The notes under the pieces are model-generated. The model did no database searches. It was given only the letters and a program-made list of their open reading frames with translations, and had not been told where the DNA came from. A program made the translations under genes and the position numbers. This document shows, in pieces, positions 1-8,771 of a stretch of DNA of 64,000 nucleotides (position 1 is its first letter; each line of letters opens with the position of its first letter). Source of the DNA: Occallatibacter gabretensis (GTDB lineage: Bacteria > Acidobacteriota > Terriglobia > Terriglobales > Acidobacteriaceae). The DNA lies in the NCBI RefSeq assembly GCF_001449115.1, contig NZ_LAIJ01000002.1, positions 1 to 64,000 of the forward strand. The letters run 5' to 3'.

Positions 1-383
1 TTGTAGTTGGGTTCTCTTGCGCTACTACTAATTGCTCTACTACTAGATACTCAGCAATGAATACGATAGAAAATGAAAATCTGAAAGTAAGGTCAGATCA
101 AAAAAATAAATCAAATCAAGTCAATCGATAAGCCAATATCAACAATCAATCCCGGCTAAAAAGGCATATTACTGGCGAAAGATTAGCATAGAAGACGCGG
201 CAGATCAATCGTGCTTCATCATGCGCAGCGACGATTGAGCGAGCATTTCGAGTGTGATACGCTGACTCCAAGACACGAAGTTTCTCGCAGGCTACATACA
301 ACTCACACCTCGTTGTCTCAATCGCAGGCTTTGTCGCATTTGGCCGCGACTATGAAGCATAACCCTACGGAATCGGATATTTC
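1..383. other. AT-rich leader region, no recognised gene
   Basis: This stretch is visibly more AT-rich than the rest of the window. It begins with a near-perfect direct repeat of CTACTACTA (about 23-31 and 38-46). A frame stays open from base 3 to the TAA at 129-131 and could be the tail of a gene cut by the window edge, but its product is dominated by Asn, Lys, Glu and Ser and resembles nothing I know. A short open frame at 211-444 overlaps the next gene and is probably chance. No clear promoter for the following gene was identified. Confidence 0.4.
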
Positions 384-1211
384 ATGCAACCTGCAATCAT
401 TGTGCTTTCCTTTAATTCAGAGGATACGCTCGGCGCTACCTTAAGCAAGGCACGGGAAATATCGAATGAGATTTTTGTAGTGGATTCGTTTTCCAAGGAT
501 GGGACTGTAGTCCTGGCCGAATCATTTGGAGCAAAGGTTGTTCAGCACCCATTCGAGCACTACGGCGCACAGAGAAATTGGGCTATCGATAACCTCGCCA
601 TTACGAGTCATTGGCAATTGCATCTGGATGCCGATGAGGTAATGGACGACAAATTAGTGGATGTAATTCGAAAATTACCGGAAGATACCACTATTAACGG
701 TTATTTCATTGCGCGGTATGTGCGTTTTTTAGGCCGGGTGATGCGGCATGGAGCAATGAGCCCGACCTGGCACCTGCGTTTATTTCGCAGTGGCATAGGA
801 CGTTGCGAAGAGCGCAGATATGATCAGCATTTTCTTCTTAAGGGCGGCGATACCGCGCAACTGTCGGGGGAGATGATTGACGACATTCGCATGCCGCTCA
901 CAGAATGGACGGCCCGGCACAACCGGTGGGCAGACGGCGAAGTGGCTGAGATGTATGCTGCCGAAGATGGAAACAGGGTTGAAGCAGATAAGCAGGGCAA
1001 TCCGGCCCAGCGCAAGAGATATTGGCGAAAACGATATAATCAGCTTCCACTGTTTGTTCGACCATTTGCTTTATTTTTCTACCGATATTTTTTCCGGTTA
1101 GGGTTTCTGGATGGAAAAGAAGGTTTTATTTTTTGGACTTTACAAACTTTCTGGTTCCGTTTTTTGGTGGATGCAAAGATATTTGAGAAACGAAAGGCCT
1201 CTGCTCAGTAA
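384..1211 (+). CDS. Glycosyltransferase family 2 (WaaE/KdtX-like)
   Basis: This is a 275-residue cytoplasmic or membrane-associated glycosyltransferase of the GT-A fold. The N-terminus (residues 5-16) has the usual first strand of GT2 enzymes, and residues 82-85 read DADE, the metal and nucleotide-sugar binding DxD-type motif. The middle segment with HLRLF and the basic aromatic C-terminus (about residues 220-265) match small GT2 proteins that add sugars to the LPS core or to exopolysaccharide. No signal peptide is seen. The next gene makes UDP-xylose, so a role in envelope glycan synthesis is plausible, but acceptor and donor cannot be read from the sequence. The ribosome binding site is weak, and the ATG at 384 is chosen because the conserved fold begins immediately after it. 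Base composition is lower in GC than the housekeeping genes that follow. Confidence 0.85.
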   Translation: MQPAIIVLSFNSEDTLGATLSKAREISNEIFVVDSFSKDGTVVLAESFGAKVVQHPFEHYGAQRNWAIDNLAITSHWQLHLDADEVMDDKLVDVIRKLPEDTTINGYFIARYVRFLGRVMRHGAMSPTWHLRLFRSGIGRCEERRYDQHFLLKGGDTAQLSGEMIDDIRMPLTEWTARHNRWADGEVAEMYAAEDGNRVEADKQGNPAQRKRYWRKRYNQLPLFVRPFALFFYRYFFRLGFLDGKEGFIFWTLQTFWFRFLVDAKIFEKRKASAQ

Positions 1212-1332
1212 CTAAGATATGTAGAGCTGAAGGTCAGAAGAAAAATAGGAATTGTTTCGCAGTTATCTTAGCGCGGTGTCATTCAACAGCAGTTCCTATT
1301 CTTTACGAATCCCGGAGGATGATCGCTTGAGT

Positions 1333-2286
1333 ATGCACGTACTTATTACAGGAGCCGCGGGGTTTCTGGGTTCCCACCTTAGTGACCGTCTGCTGAGCGA
1401 AGGTCATACGGTGATTGGTGTTGATAATTTTTCCACCGGCAACGCTGGCAACCTGGCTCATCTTTCCAACGAGTCTCGCTTCCGCTTTGAAGAGTGGGAT
1501 ATCTGCAAGCCCTTTGACCTGGGTCCTGTCGATTACGTCTTCAATTTCGCTTCTCCGGCCAGCCCTCCGGGATACCTTAAGCTCGGAATCGAAACGCTTC
1601 GGGTCGGTTCGATTGGCGTCGAGAATGCATTAGAAGTTGCGTCACGCTATAACGCGGGCTTCCTTCATGCGTCTACTTCGGAATGCTATGGCGATCCGCT
1701 TCAGCATCCGCAGTCTGAGAGCTATTGGGGCAATGTGAACCCGGTGGGGCCGCGCTCTGTATACGATGAGTCCAAGCGTTATGCCGAGGCTCTGGTGATG
1801 GCATACCATCGCTATCGCGGTGTGAATACACACATGGTGCGGATCTTTAATACTTACGGACCGCGGCTACATCCGGATGATGGGCGAGTGATCTCAAACT
1901 TTTTGATGCAGGCGCTGCGCGGCGAACCTCTGACGGTATATGGCGACGGCGGCCAGACTCGCAGCTTCTGTTATGTTGACGATCTGATCGATGGCATTGT
2001 GCGTTTGTCGCGCTCCAATGAGGCGCTGCCGGTGAATATCGGCAATCCTAATGAGTTCACCATTCTCGAATGTGCGCAGGCTGTTCTTGAGGTTACGGGA
2101 TCGAAGAGCGAGTTACGCTTTGAGCCGCTGCCGACTGACGATCCAACTCGCCGCAAGCCGGACATTACCAAGGCTCAGACGATTCTGGGTTGGGAGCCTA
2201 AGATTTCTCTCCGAGAAGGACTGGAGAAGTCTTTGGGTTTCTTCAAAAACAAGTTGAGCTCCAGCACCGCGGCGGTAAATCACTAG
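1333..2286 (+). CDS. UDP-glucuronate decarboxylase (UDP-xylose synthase), NAD-dependent
   Basis: This extended short-chain dehydrogenase/epimerase has about 317 residues. The NAD-binding GxxGxxG motif (GAAGFLG) lies at residues 7-13. The catalytic Tyr-x3-Lys is Y144 and K148, in the context YDESKR. The stretch reading STSECYGDP followed by YWGNVNP is characteristic of the UXS branch, which oxidises and decarboxylates UDP-glucuronate to UDP-xylose; related dTDP-glucose dehydratases differ there. The frame is open from 1252, but GGAGG at 1314-1318 fits either a TTG at 1327 (8 bases away) or the ATG at 1333. I prefer the ATG because family members start right at the first beta strand. It probably acts with the upstream glycosyltransferase in envelope polysaccharide synthesis. 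Confidence 0.88.
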   Translation: MHVLITGAAGFLGSHLSDRLLSEGHTVIGVDNFSTGNAGNLAHLSNESRFRFEEWDICKPFDLGPVDYVFNFASPASPPGYLKLGIETLRVGSIGVENALEVASRYNAGFLHASTSECYGDPLQHPQSESYWGNVNPVGPRSVYDESKRYAEALVMAYHRYRGVNTHMVRIFNTYGPRLHPDDGRVISNFLMQALRGEPLTVYGDGGQTRSFCYVDDLIDGIVRLSRSNEALPVNIGNPNEFTILECAQAVLEVTGSKSELRFEPLPTDDPTRRKPDITKAQTILGWEPKISLREGLEKSLGFFKNKLSSSTAAVNH

Positions 2287-2323
2287 AAGAAATTCTGTTC
2301 TGGTCGATTAAACTGAAGACCGC

Positions 2324-3181
2324 ATGAAGCGCATTGCTATTGTTTGCAAACCGCAGAAGGAAGAGCTCAGCCGTCTGCTGCCTGAGCTGATTGACTGGCT
2401 GCGGGATCGAGGGTTTGAGCCGCTGCTGGACCATGAGGCGGCCCGCTACACGGACGCTGCGCCGACAGTAGACCGTTCAGATCTTCCGCAATATGAGCCG
2501 CTATTGGTGATTGTGCTTGGCGGCGATGGAACGCTGCTTTCTGTTGCGCGCATTTTTGCGGCTTCCGGTACGCCGCTTCTCAGCGTAAATCTTGGACATC
2601 TTGGTTTTCTTACCGAGGTGAGGCTGAGCGAGCTGTACGCAACGCTTGAGGGCTGGTGCGCGAACTGCCATATTATCGAGGCGCGAGCGATGCTCCATGC
2701 GGAACTGGTTCGCAAGGGTGAGGCATGTGCGAGCTTTGAGGCGCTGAATGACATCGTGGTTACCAAGGGCGAAATTGCTCGCATGGGCGATTTTGCAGTG
2801 GAACTGGATGGGCATTTTGTGGCGCGGTTCCGGGCAGACGGCGTGATTGTTTCGACTTCAACGGGATCGACGGCGTACACGCTGGCTGCGAATGGTCCGA
2901 TTCTTACGCCGGATGTGGATGCGATGGTGGTAACGCCGATTTGTCCGCATCTGTTGACGCTGAGGCCGATCGTAGTGCGTGGAGATGCTGAGCTGCTGGT
3001 GCGGATCGAGGGAATTCCCACGCGTACGCTGCTGACCGTGGACGGGCAGACGGCTGTGGAACTGGAGCGGGACGACGAGGTTCGGTGTGTTAAGTCAAAA
3101 CACACGGTGAACCTGGTGCGGCTGACTGAAGGTGGGTTCTTTGAAGCACTGCGGAACAAGTTGAGCTGGGGTGAGCGGTAG
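2324..3181 (+). CDS. nadK: ATP-NAD kinase
   Basis: This 285-residue cytosolic enzyme phosphorylates NAD to NADP and is the only route to NADP in most bacteria. The diagnostic GGDGT motif is at residues 66-70, preceded by a hydrophobic strand. The second conserved block reads ALNDIVV, with Asp where many homologues have Glu after the Asn. The third is the glycine-rich segment with STSTGSTAY. Length is normal for the family. It lies 37 bases after the UDP-xylose synthase gene on the same strand and may be co-transcribed with it, although the functions are unrelated. A long antisense frame over the same DNA is a shadow. Confidence 0.95.
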   Translation: MKRIAIVCKPQKEELSRLLPELIDWLRDRGFEPLLDHEAARYTDAAPTVDRSDLPQYEPLLVIVLGGDGTLLSVARIFAASGTPLLSVNLGHLGFLTEVRLSELYATLEGWCANCHIIEARAMLHAELVRKGEACASFEALNDIVVTKGEIARMGDFAVELDGHFVARFRADGVIVSTSTGSTAYTLAANGPILTPDVDAMVVTPICPHLLTLRPIVVRGDAELLVRIEGIPTRTLLTVDGQTAVELERDDEVRCVKSKHTVNLVRLTEGGFFEALRNKLSWGER

Positions 3182-3332
3182 AGATTTTCGTGAGTTATCC
3201 TGTGCAGCACAGATTTTGAAGTGATGTATTTTGTGTTGGTTGTGGGAGTTTGCACAGTTTCTGGAGAAATCTTTATGCGATCTTCATTTCGGGACTGTGC
3301 AATTTTGCGTCCTTCGTTTTGCTCCCCGGTGG

Positions 3333-3635
3333 TCATGCTCCCGTCCCATCGGTTTCCGATGACGATTGGGTGGCGCGCATAAATTCCCGGACGGCCAGGA
3401 CAGACTGCCAGAGGACGTAGGGGAGGCGGTCTGAACAGGCGGGGTGGTTCTTCAGCATCTCGCGATAGAACTCCGGGGATTCCTCTCGGAGGAAGATGGG
3501 AGCGATCCTGTCGGCGTTGTACAGGATGCCGAGGAATTCCGCGAAAACGGTGGCGATGGAGGTTTTGTTTCGTGCAGAGTAGAGGCGAGCTGCCTGATAT
3601 ACGTCGTCCGGGACTTTGACTGTCAAGTTGCGCAT
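3333..3635 (-). CDS. Small RHH-type protein, possible orphan antitoxin
   Basis: This 100-residue protein has an N-terminus (MRNLTVKVPDDVYQ) typical of ribbon-helix-helix DNA-binding antitoxins: a short basic beta strand followed by two helices, residues 3-45. The C-terminal half is helical and has no motif I recognise. AAAGGAG lies 7 bases upstream of the ATG, a strong ribosome binding site. No toxin-like frame follows it: downstream on this strand is only the convergent end of nadK. It could therefore be an orphan antitoxin or a free-standing regulator. A stable GC-rich hairpin at 3686-3723 sits just upstream of the start. The assignment is an inference from the N-terminal pattern only. Confidence 0.6.
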   Translation of the reverse strand: MRNLTVKVPDDVYQAARLYSARNKTSIATVFAEFLGILYNADRIAPIFLREESPEFYREMLKNHPACSDRLPYVLWQSVLAVREFMRATQSSSETDGTGA

Positions 3636-3685
3636 GGAAAGGCTCCTTTGAAGCAGAGATCAGATGTCAGAGATCAGAAAAGCAA

Positions 3686-3723
3686 AAGGCCCGAATCCGG
3701 AGGGATTCGGGCCTTGGTTTTTT
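3686..3723 (+). terminator. Strong intrinsic terminator-like hairpin upstream of the RHH gene
   Basis: A perfect 13-base-pair stem (3686-3698 with 3703-3715) encloses a GGAG loop and is followed by a run of six T at 3718-3723. On the opposite strand the hairpin is followed by TTTTGCTTTT, so it could work in both directions. It may end transcripts from nadK on the plus strand or from the gene at 4013-4498 on the minus strand. It lies about 50 bases upstream of the RHH gene start. Confidence 0.75.
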
Positions 3724-4012
3724 CTACCTGTAATAAGTATGGCAGATTTGAATAAATAATGTGCAAAGTGCGCGAAGTTTTTTACCTTTTAGAATGAGCG
3801 ATTTAGAAAATATTTTTCAGAAAAGGGCTTGACAAGATTTCCACAAGCACGCCGCTACCTGCTTGATCAATGCGTGGAACTTCAGCGATCGGGTGCTGCG
3901 CTAGCTTCTTCATGGGAACAGTCTGCTTCTCCTTCGGAGCACCTGCTCATTCCATTTGTCGGTACAAATCTTGTTCAATAAGTGCATAGGCGATTTAGCG
4001 CGAATGATCCTG
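3724..4012. other. AT-rich spacer without a recognised gene
   Basis: With the hairpin this forms a gap of nearly 380 bases between two minus-strand genes. A TTGACA box occurs at 3829-3834 on the plus strand, but no matching -10 box follows at normal spacing. A plus-strand frame of about 50 codons can be opened from that TTG. It has no usable ribosome binding site and no recognisable product, so it is not called. Confidence 0.4.
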
Positions 4013-4498
4013 TCAGGTGACGTTGCCCTCCCGACGACGGTGATAGAGAGTTAAAGAGAGAATCACGAGCGGCATGATGATTTCGGTGACTAAGAAGATG
4101 CCTGAGTTGTTGGAAGCATGATTGTTGTTAAGTGTCATCTGCCGAACGTGCCCGACCGCGTCGCCCAGCAACCAGACTGCGTTTGCGATTGCGGTCGCCA
4201 ACCAGAAATCGGCCCAAAACTTCAGACACAAAATGCCTAAAACGCCAACGGTGAGGTCGGCCATCCCGACTTCGTATTCGTAAGGGCTTGTTGACCATCC
4301 TATGGACGCCGATGTCTCAACGGGACGGAAGACGTGTGCATAGGCGGTGAGCACTCCCATCAGGCCAACATAGAAGAAGAGCAGATACAGCAGGTATGTT
4401 CCGGCAATTGCTGGTCCACTGCTCCGGCGTTTGGGTGAGAATGCAAGGTGAACAGATGCGCCCACAACCGCAATCAGAGTAAAGATAACTTGAAACAT
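4013..4498 (-). CDS. DUF6790-like small integral membrane protein
   Basis: This 161-residue inner-membrane protein has about four predicted hydrophobic segments (near residues 1-18, 30-52, 80-112 and 132-152). The sequence H-x-F-R-P followed by IGWSTSPYEYEVGMADL, and a final membrane helix ending in basic residues, resembles the DUF6790 family of unknown function. The ATG has GGAGG four bases upstream. The gene stands alone, with AT-rich spacers on both sides. Function is unknown. Confidence 0.65.
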   Translation of the reverse strand: MFQVIFTLIAVVGASVHLAFSPKRRSSGPAIAGTYLLYLLFFYVGLMGVLTAYAHVFRPVETSASIGWSTSPYEYEVGMADLTVGVLGILCLKFWADFWLATAIANAVWLLGDAVGHVRQMTLNNNHASNNSGIFLVTEIIMPLVILSLTLYHRRREGNVT

Positions 4499-4657
4499 GC
4501 AGCCTCCAGAGAGCTCTTAGATCTATTCCTACAAGCCGACTTTTGAGGACCTATCCGTCTTCGATGAGCGCATCCGCGAGTATGCATCAAGTGGCAAGAG
4601 TTGTTGCCATGATTAACTTGATCCCACGTCTTCAAAGGTGAGAATATGGTACAGGGC

Positions 4658-5614
4658 TCACTTGCGCCTTCCTGTCTTAAGCGCGGATTGTTTCTTAATC
4701 TTCACATCCGAGCCATCTGAGATAGTGCATTTCGAAGTGACCGCAAGATCTATTTGCGTCGCTTTGGCCGCCCCGTAGAAGTCGGGATGTAGGGTAGCAG
4801 CGGTCACGCTATGCTTGCTGCATAGGTCCATTATTTTAAAGCACTCGCTTTGCGGCAGCGTAATCTTGATCAATCTCTGCTTGCCGTGCACTGTGACAAG
4901 ATTACGCACGTGTTGATCGAGCAAGTGAGTTCCCTCAAAGCCCTTTCCCATTCGATAAGGCTGCCGCAGCAGCGTAAAGACCCCGCGCTGTGCTGCGATA
5001 TTCTGATTGCCCGAACTCGGCACCCGAATAAGCTCAACCTGCTTCGGAAGTTCTTGAATATCGAGCGCCCAAACAGCGAGCCGTAACTTGTTCGCAGTTT
5101 CAGGTTTCAAGGCTAGTTCTGATGCGGCGAAGAATGCTGCCACGTATGGATCTCTTGTCCAGTCCAAGAGTCGTGTTGGCAGCCCAAAGTGTTGGGCCAT
5201 TGACATAAGGTCAAAATACTCCTCCAGAGGCCAAGGCGATTCGCGGGACAACGTGGTCTTGCTGAATATTGCGTTTGGTTGATCCAAGTGTTCGCGCTTA
5301 AACCTCGTAGTGATGCCCGGGATTTGTAGGCCGGACGAGTCACAATGGTCTGTAAAGGTCTTGAGTGCACCCACCTCTGCGATGATCTGATAATCCGAAT
5401 TGGAGGGATCGGACTTCATCAATGGTTGCGAGTAAACGGGGTGGTTCTTGCCCCGAAGGATCGATGGTTCGAGATGCCAAGTAGAATCAGCTTGGCCTCG
5501 AAAGATCAGCCTTTCACCGGGCCAGAGAATATACCGAAGTGGAGAAAGAAACTCCCAAAACTCGATGGCGCTTTCGGCTTGATAATCCGGAATAATATCG
5601 TTTGTCTTATTCAT
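4658..5614 (-). CDS. FRG-domain protein
   Basis: This protein has about 318 residues. Using the ATG at 5614, the FRG signature (FRGQ) is at residues 38-41 and the second hallmark, GLPTRLLDWTRDPYVAAFF, begins near residue 144. These are the two conserved blocks of the FRG domain (named for Phe-Arg-Gly), found in bacterial and phage-associated proteins and sometimes in anti-phage or toxin-like loci; its biochemical activity is not established. The frame extends to a GTG at 5653, but the ATG at 5614 has AAGG four bases upstream and fits better. No partner gene is obvious. Local base composition is lower in GC than the core genes, consistent with transfer. Confidence 0.8.
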   Translation of the reverse strand: MNKTNDIIPDYQAESAIEFWEFLSPLRYILWPGERLIFRGQADSTWHLEPSILRGKNHPVYSQPLMKSDPSNSDYQIIAEVGALKTFTDHCDSSGLQIPGITTRFKREHLDQPNAIFSKTTLSRESPWPLEEYFDLMSMAQHFGLPTRLLDWTRDPYVAAFFAASELALKPETANKLRLAVWALDIQELPKQVELIRVPSSGNQNIAAQRGVFTLLRQPYRMGKGFEGTHLLDQHVRNLVTVHGKQRLIKITLPQSECFKIMDLCSKHSVTAATLHPDFYGAAKATQIDLAVTSKCTISDGSDVKIKKQSALKTGRRK

Positions 5615-6002
5615 TGAGCCTTGTTGTGACGACAAGTTGGGCGAGTGGGTCACATTTCAGATCTTGTATGTGCTCAGGGCTGCGACGGCGCGAATCAGAG
5701 TCGTTCACCGCGTCGGCGTCTAGCCAGATCTCATGATCGGCATTCCAACAACTTTCTCCAAGACTTAGACCTAAGATTGCCCCAAGTTCCTGCCTTTGGC
5801 AGGCTAAGATCGGACAATACCATCCCAGCTTCAGAATACTCCCGATAAACGCCGTTAGCGGAAGTGATCTTAGCTACGAGATGGCGACATCTCGGTACTC
5901 ATCCGAACCTTGATGCTGACGAGTCTGCAATGGCGGGGCCGGGCTGAGAACGGCAGATGTACATCCATTGCCAGGAATGGCAGTTCGTTTACTCAAGTTG
6001 AA
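5615..6002. other. Spacer with no recognised gene
   Basis: I see no convincing coding frame here. A short inverted repeat (GAGATG / CATCTC, around 5880-5895) could form a weak hairpin. Fragmentary composition suggests degraded sequence between accessory genes, but I cannot identify its source. Confidence 0.35.
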
Positions 6003-6437
6003 TCAATGTTGAATGCTTGTCTGCCCAATCCCGTACTGTATTGCTGCTTTGAGAACGTCGACTTTTATATCGGCTAATGTTTTGAATTTGATGCAATACC
6101 CTGTCACGCTTGCTTTGCCGAGATCGCGTCCAAATGTCTGCGCCAGGTACTTCTTGTCCTCTATTCCCATAATGTAGACGGAAATGCCGGTTGTATTGGC
6201 GCTTAAACCTATTTGATAGAACTCCCTGGTTTTTCCATTGGCATATGGAATGGTTTGGAATCCATATCCAATGTTTGGGTTGGAAACGATTTTACCTTTC
6301 TCGTCTTTTCCATCTAAGAACCACAACTTACCTGTTGGCATCAATGCCAACAGGATGTCATGTAGCTCTTGCATTTCGCTGCATTTTGGTTCCGGTTGTG
6401 TAGCAATGTACTCCTTGATTTGTTTCTGCACCGTCAT
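6003..6437 (-). CDS. DUF1801 (YdhG-like) protein
   Basis: This 144-residue soluble protein has the DUF1801 pattern: an N-terminal helix with ATQPEPKCSEMQELHDILLA, a central strand with the Gly-Tyr-Gly-Phe context, then a segment on how a growth-related substrate surface is formed (IGLSANTTGISVYIM), ending in a helical tail. DUF1801 proteins are small alpha/beta proteins of unknown biochemical function that occur widely in soil bacteria. AAGGAG lies six bases before the ATG. It is flanked by unrelated minus-strand accessory genes. Confidence 0.7.
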   Translation of the reverse strand: MTVQKQIKEYIATQPEPKCSEMQELHDILLALMPTGKLWFLDGKDEKGKIVSNPNIGYGFQTIPYANGKTREFYQIGLSANTTGISVYIMGIEDKKYLAQTFGRDLGKASVTGYCIKFKTLADIKVDVLKAAIQYGIGQTSIQH

Positions 6438-6574
6438 GTAGATCTCCTTGGTTTAGCGGAAAGCCAGTGTTCGGGGAAACACCGGATTGGAATCGGCCTG
6501 GCAGGCAGTGCCGATCGGCGTCGAGCAACCAAGCGAGAGTGTCCACGAGGGGTATCTTAGCCCATGACCAGAGC

Positions 6575-7258
6575 CTAGCTCCGTTTGACACTTGATTCTG
6601 CAGACGGATTCGCCGGGAGCCAATGGTCAAGCGCCTTGAAGATGAGGCCAAGAATCGCTGCTGCTATCAGGACGAGCATGGTGTTCGCTACGGCGGCAGG
6701 GTATCCAAGCTTGTCCGGATTGAGAAAAGGGTAGGGATACCAGCCGGTCATTGCGCCGTGTGTGAAGGTGTAGAGGATCCAGAGCACAGGCCAAACAAAT
6801 GTCAATGCGAGGACCGACCATGTGATGCGCGGGCGCGGTCCGAAGAGCAGCCAACAGAGCGGGGCTATGACTGGAGAGATGTAGTGAAGGCAAACCGTAA
6901 TTCCGTATGCGAGACCTGTGAGGTGCACTATCTTTGCGAGTACGAATGTGAAAACAAGACCCGTGACTACGATGCTTGTCAATGCATCGAGCCTCAGGAT
7001 TCGCCGCCATCTGTTGTCACGATCCGGATAGAGGGCGAGGAGTGTTGCATCTATCATGACGAGCAGGTTGCTTTGAATGGTGAAGTAGCTGAAGAAGCGG
7101 ACGAGTTTGCCGCCGAGACCAAGAGTGGGTTCCAGTATGCCGGAGTTTGCGTCCGCACCACCGGTGATTAGAAGCATCAACTGTGCGATGACGGCGAATG
7201 CGATCATTCCCGCTAATGCGGCATTCCAAAGCCGCCCTGTCCGACTAAACCTCGTCAT
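6575..7258 (-). CDS. Pr6Pr family membrane protein
   Basis: This 227-residue integral membrane protein has about six hydrophobic helices with short basic loops. The pattern FFSYFTIQSNLLVM in the second helix region, then HYISPVIAPLCWLLFGP and the later YPYPFLN, is characteristic of the bacterial Pr6Pr family, related to FAR-17a/AIG1-type membrane proteins. Function in bacteria is unknown. The ATG directly follows an AAAGG, with an AGGGG about nine bases further up. It does not overlap neighbouring genes. Confidence 0.75.
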   Translation of the reverse strand: MTRFSRTGRLWNAALAGMIAFAVIAQLMLLITGGADANSGILEPTLGLGGKLVRFFSYFTIQSNLLVMIDATLLALYPDRDNRWRRILRLDALTSIVVTGLVFTFVLAKIVHLTGLAYGITVCLHYISPVIAPLCWLLFGPRPRITWSVLALTFVWPVLWILYTFTHGAMTGWYPYPFLNPDKLGYPAAVANTMLVLIAAAILGLIFKALDHWLPANPSAESSVKRS

Positions 7259-7398
7259 CCTTTGACAGCCCCTTCACATGGTTCTCCCCAATGTATCGCA
7301 AGTTTGCGCCATGACGGACTTGAGTAAGCTGTCGATTTGTTACCGGTTTCAAAGTAACGGCGTATCGCTTTAGTGCAGTGGATCGTACTCCTGACTGC

Positions 7399-7854
7399 TC
7401 AGGCATTTGATGGCGGCGTGCGGAGCCGGGCCATTTCTTCGATGTTCTTACGCATGATGACAAGCCGGGAACGGCCCTCGGGTGTTCCTTCGACTACGCG
7501 CTCGATGTTCCGCATCCATTCGGGCAGGTTCATCTTTTCGCGAAAGGCGGATAAGTATGGCTGAATCTTTGCGTACTGAAAGTACATTTCCTGGCAGACA
7601 TCGTAGAGTAGCGCGGGATTAAGAGCGCCGTGGAGTGCGAATGCGGCAACCATGTCCCAGTAGCCATAGACCTGCAGGATGTAGGCTCCATCCTGTTTGC
7701 CTGAGGCGACGAGTGCGACCATCTCATCTGCTGAAGCGGGAAGGAATGCGCCGCCGATGTAACTCCGCGCCTGACGCATCACGGGTTCTCGCCGGAGTTC
7801 GTAGAGTTTGAGCACGAGCTCTGCCTGCCTGATTGCCATCTCTGTTGATTCCAT
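7399..7854 (-). CDS. Conserved hypothetical protein, helical
   Basis: This 151-residue protein is not recognised. It is predicted to be almost entirely helical, starts with a long amphipathic helix (residues 1-30), contains YGYWDMVAAFALHGALNPALLYD in the centre (described here by its ends: YGYWD at about 62, LLYD at about 81) and ends in a basic helix. It shows some similarity in layout to DUF4760-type proteins, but that is a guess. A strong ribosome binding site, AAGGAGG, lies five bases upstream of the ATG. No signal peptide or membrane segment stands out. Confidence 0.6.
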   Translation of the reverse strand: MESTEMAIRQAELVLKLYELRREPVMRQARSYIGGAFLPASADEMVALVASGKQDGAYILQVYGYWDMVAAFALHGALNPALLYDVCQEMYFQYAKIQPYLSAFREKMNLPEWMRNIERVVEGTPEGRSRLVIMRKNIEEMARLRTPPSNA

Positions 7855-7890
7855 AGCACCCTCCTTGTCGTTATCGAATGCAGATATAGG

Positions 7891-7925
7891 AAGGGCCTGA
7901 TCGATTGAACAGGCCCTTCGGTTTT
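7891..7925. terminator. Terminator-like hairpin between two minus-strand genes
   Basis: A nine-base-pair stem, AAGGGCCTG (7891-7899) with CAGGCCCTT (7910-7918), has a ten-base loop. The best T run (TTTT, 7922-7925) is on the plus strand, although both neighbouring genes are on the minus strand. It probably separates the DUF4136 gene from the next gene in spite of a poor minus-strand T tract. Confidence 0.5.
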
Positions 7926-7993
7926 AGTGAACGAATGTATTTATTGGTATGAACGTATTTAGATAGCACGACTGTAGTTTGTAATTTACCTAT

Positions 7994-8569
7994 TTACTTT
8001 CCGGCTTTCGGAAAGTCCTTGAACATGTGGTGGACGTCGCCATCGACCATCCTGGTGTTCTTGTCCGCTTTGGAGGAAAGATCCTCTGTCGACAGGCCTC
8101 TCCAGAGCAGTTTCTTAGTGCTGCCGTCGAAGAGATCGATCACGAGGCTCGCAACAGGCTGGTCGACCGTTGCCGTTGTAGAGGTGCCTACACCTAACGA
8201 AGGACCAGGCCAGCCGCCTCCCCAACCCCAGCCGCCCCATCCCCATCCCCAACCCCAGCCAGCGCCGAGATTGTCATACATGGTCTGAACTTCCTGCTGG
8301 TTATGGATGTTGTCCGTGGCGAAGACGGTGATGGAGCCGCCGCTGGGCTGCAACTGCCATCCTTTGGACTGAAGCTGCTCATCGACTGCCTGCTGGATGC
8401 GAGAGACGTAAAACGGGTCGGTGGTCTGCACCTTGCCCCACGAGTAGGTTTTGTACTGCGAGAACTTGATGGTGTGATCGTAGTCGGTGTGCACATCGCC
8501 GGCCATGGCGATCATCGAGCTGCCCATCAGGGCGAAGGCCACAAGAATTGACTGCATAAAACGCTTCAT
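7994..8569 (-). CDS. DUF4136 exported protein with Gly/Trp-rich insert
   Basis: This 191-residue exported protein starts with a signal peptide (residues 1-23, ending SMIAMA-G). The DUF4136 pattern follows: a strand with DYDHTIKFSQYKTYSW near the start, then the block on how the dimer surface forms, and a C-terminal strand set with LVIDLFDGSTKKLLWRG. Family members are envelope proteins of unknown function. The centre contains an unusual run of alternating Gly and Trp (about residues 112-128). The frame is open to 8704, but the ATG at 8569 has GGAAG four bases upstream and gives a proper signal peptide. It is divergent from the VWFA gene and shares its upstream region. Confidence 0.75.
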   Translation of the reverse strand: MKRFMQSILVAFALMGSSMIAMAGDVHTDYDHTIKFSQYKTYSWGKVQTTDPFYVSRIQQAVDEQLQSKGWQLQPSGGSITVFATDNIHNQQEVQTMYDNLGAGWGWGWGWGGWGWGGGWPGPSLGVGTSTTATVDQPVASLVIDLFDGSTKKLLWRGLSTEDLSSKADKNTRMVDGDVHHMFKDFPKAGK

Positions 8570-8771
8570 AGAACTTCCCATTTCTTCCACCACTGTGGAG
8601 ATAGATATTGGTGGAGTCTTGCGTGGCGTCTGCTGAAGCTCTCCACTTCTGAATTGACAATAGGCGCACTGAAGAATCGAAACCATAGAGGTCACTACAC
8701 ACATGACCGTGTGGTTCTACACGGGTGGCGGTATAAAGGTAGATAGCTTTTTAGCTTATGAGGTTCGAGGG

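Noticed and set aside
211..444. Plus-strand frame of 77 codons before the glycosyltransferase
   Set aside because: Overlaps the start of a real gene, is AT-rich and has no recognisable product.
2446..3336. Minus-strand frame of 296 codons over nadK
   Set aside because: It is a mirror of the nadK codons; nadK has clear motifs and the frame has no family features.
3829..3982. Plus-strand frame of about 50 codons starting at TTG 3829
   Set aside because: No usable ribosome binding site, no recognisable product, and the TTGACA box has no matching -10.
8217..8262. Short repeated units resembling a CRISPR or minisatellite
   Set aside because: They encode a Gly/Trp run inside the DUF4136 gene; there are no spacers or longer repeats.
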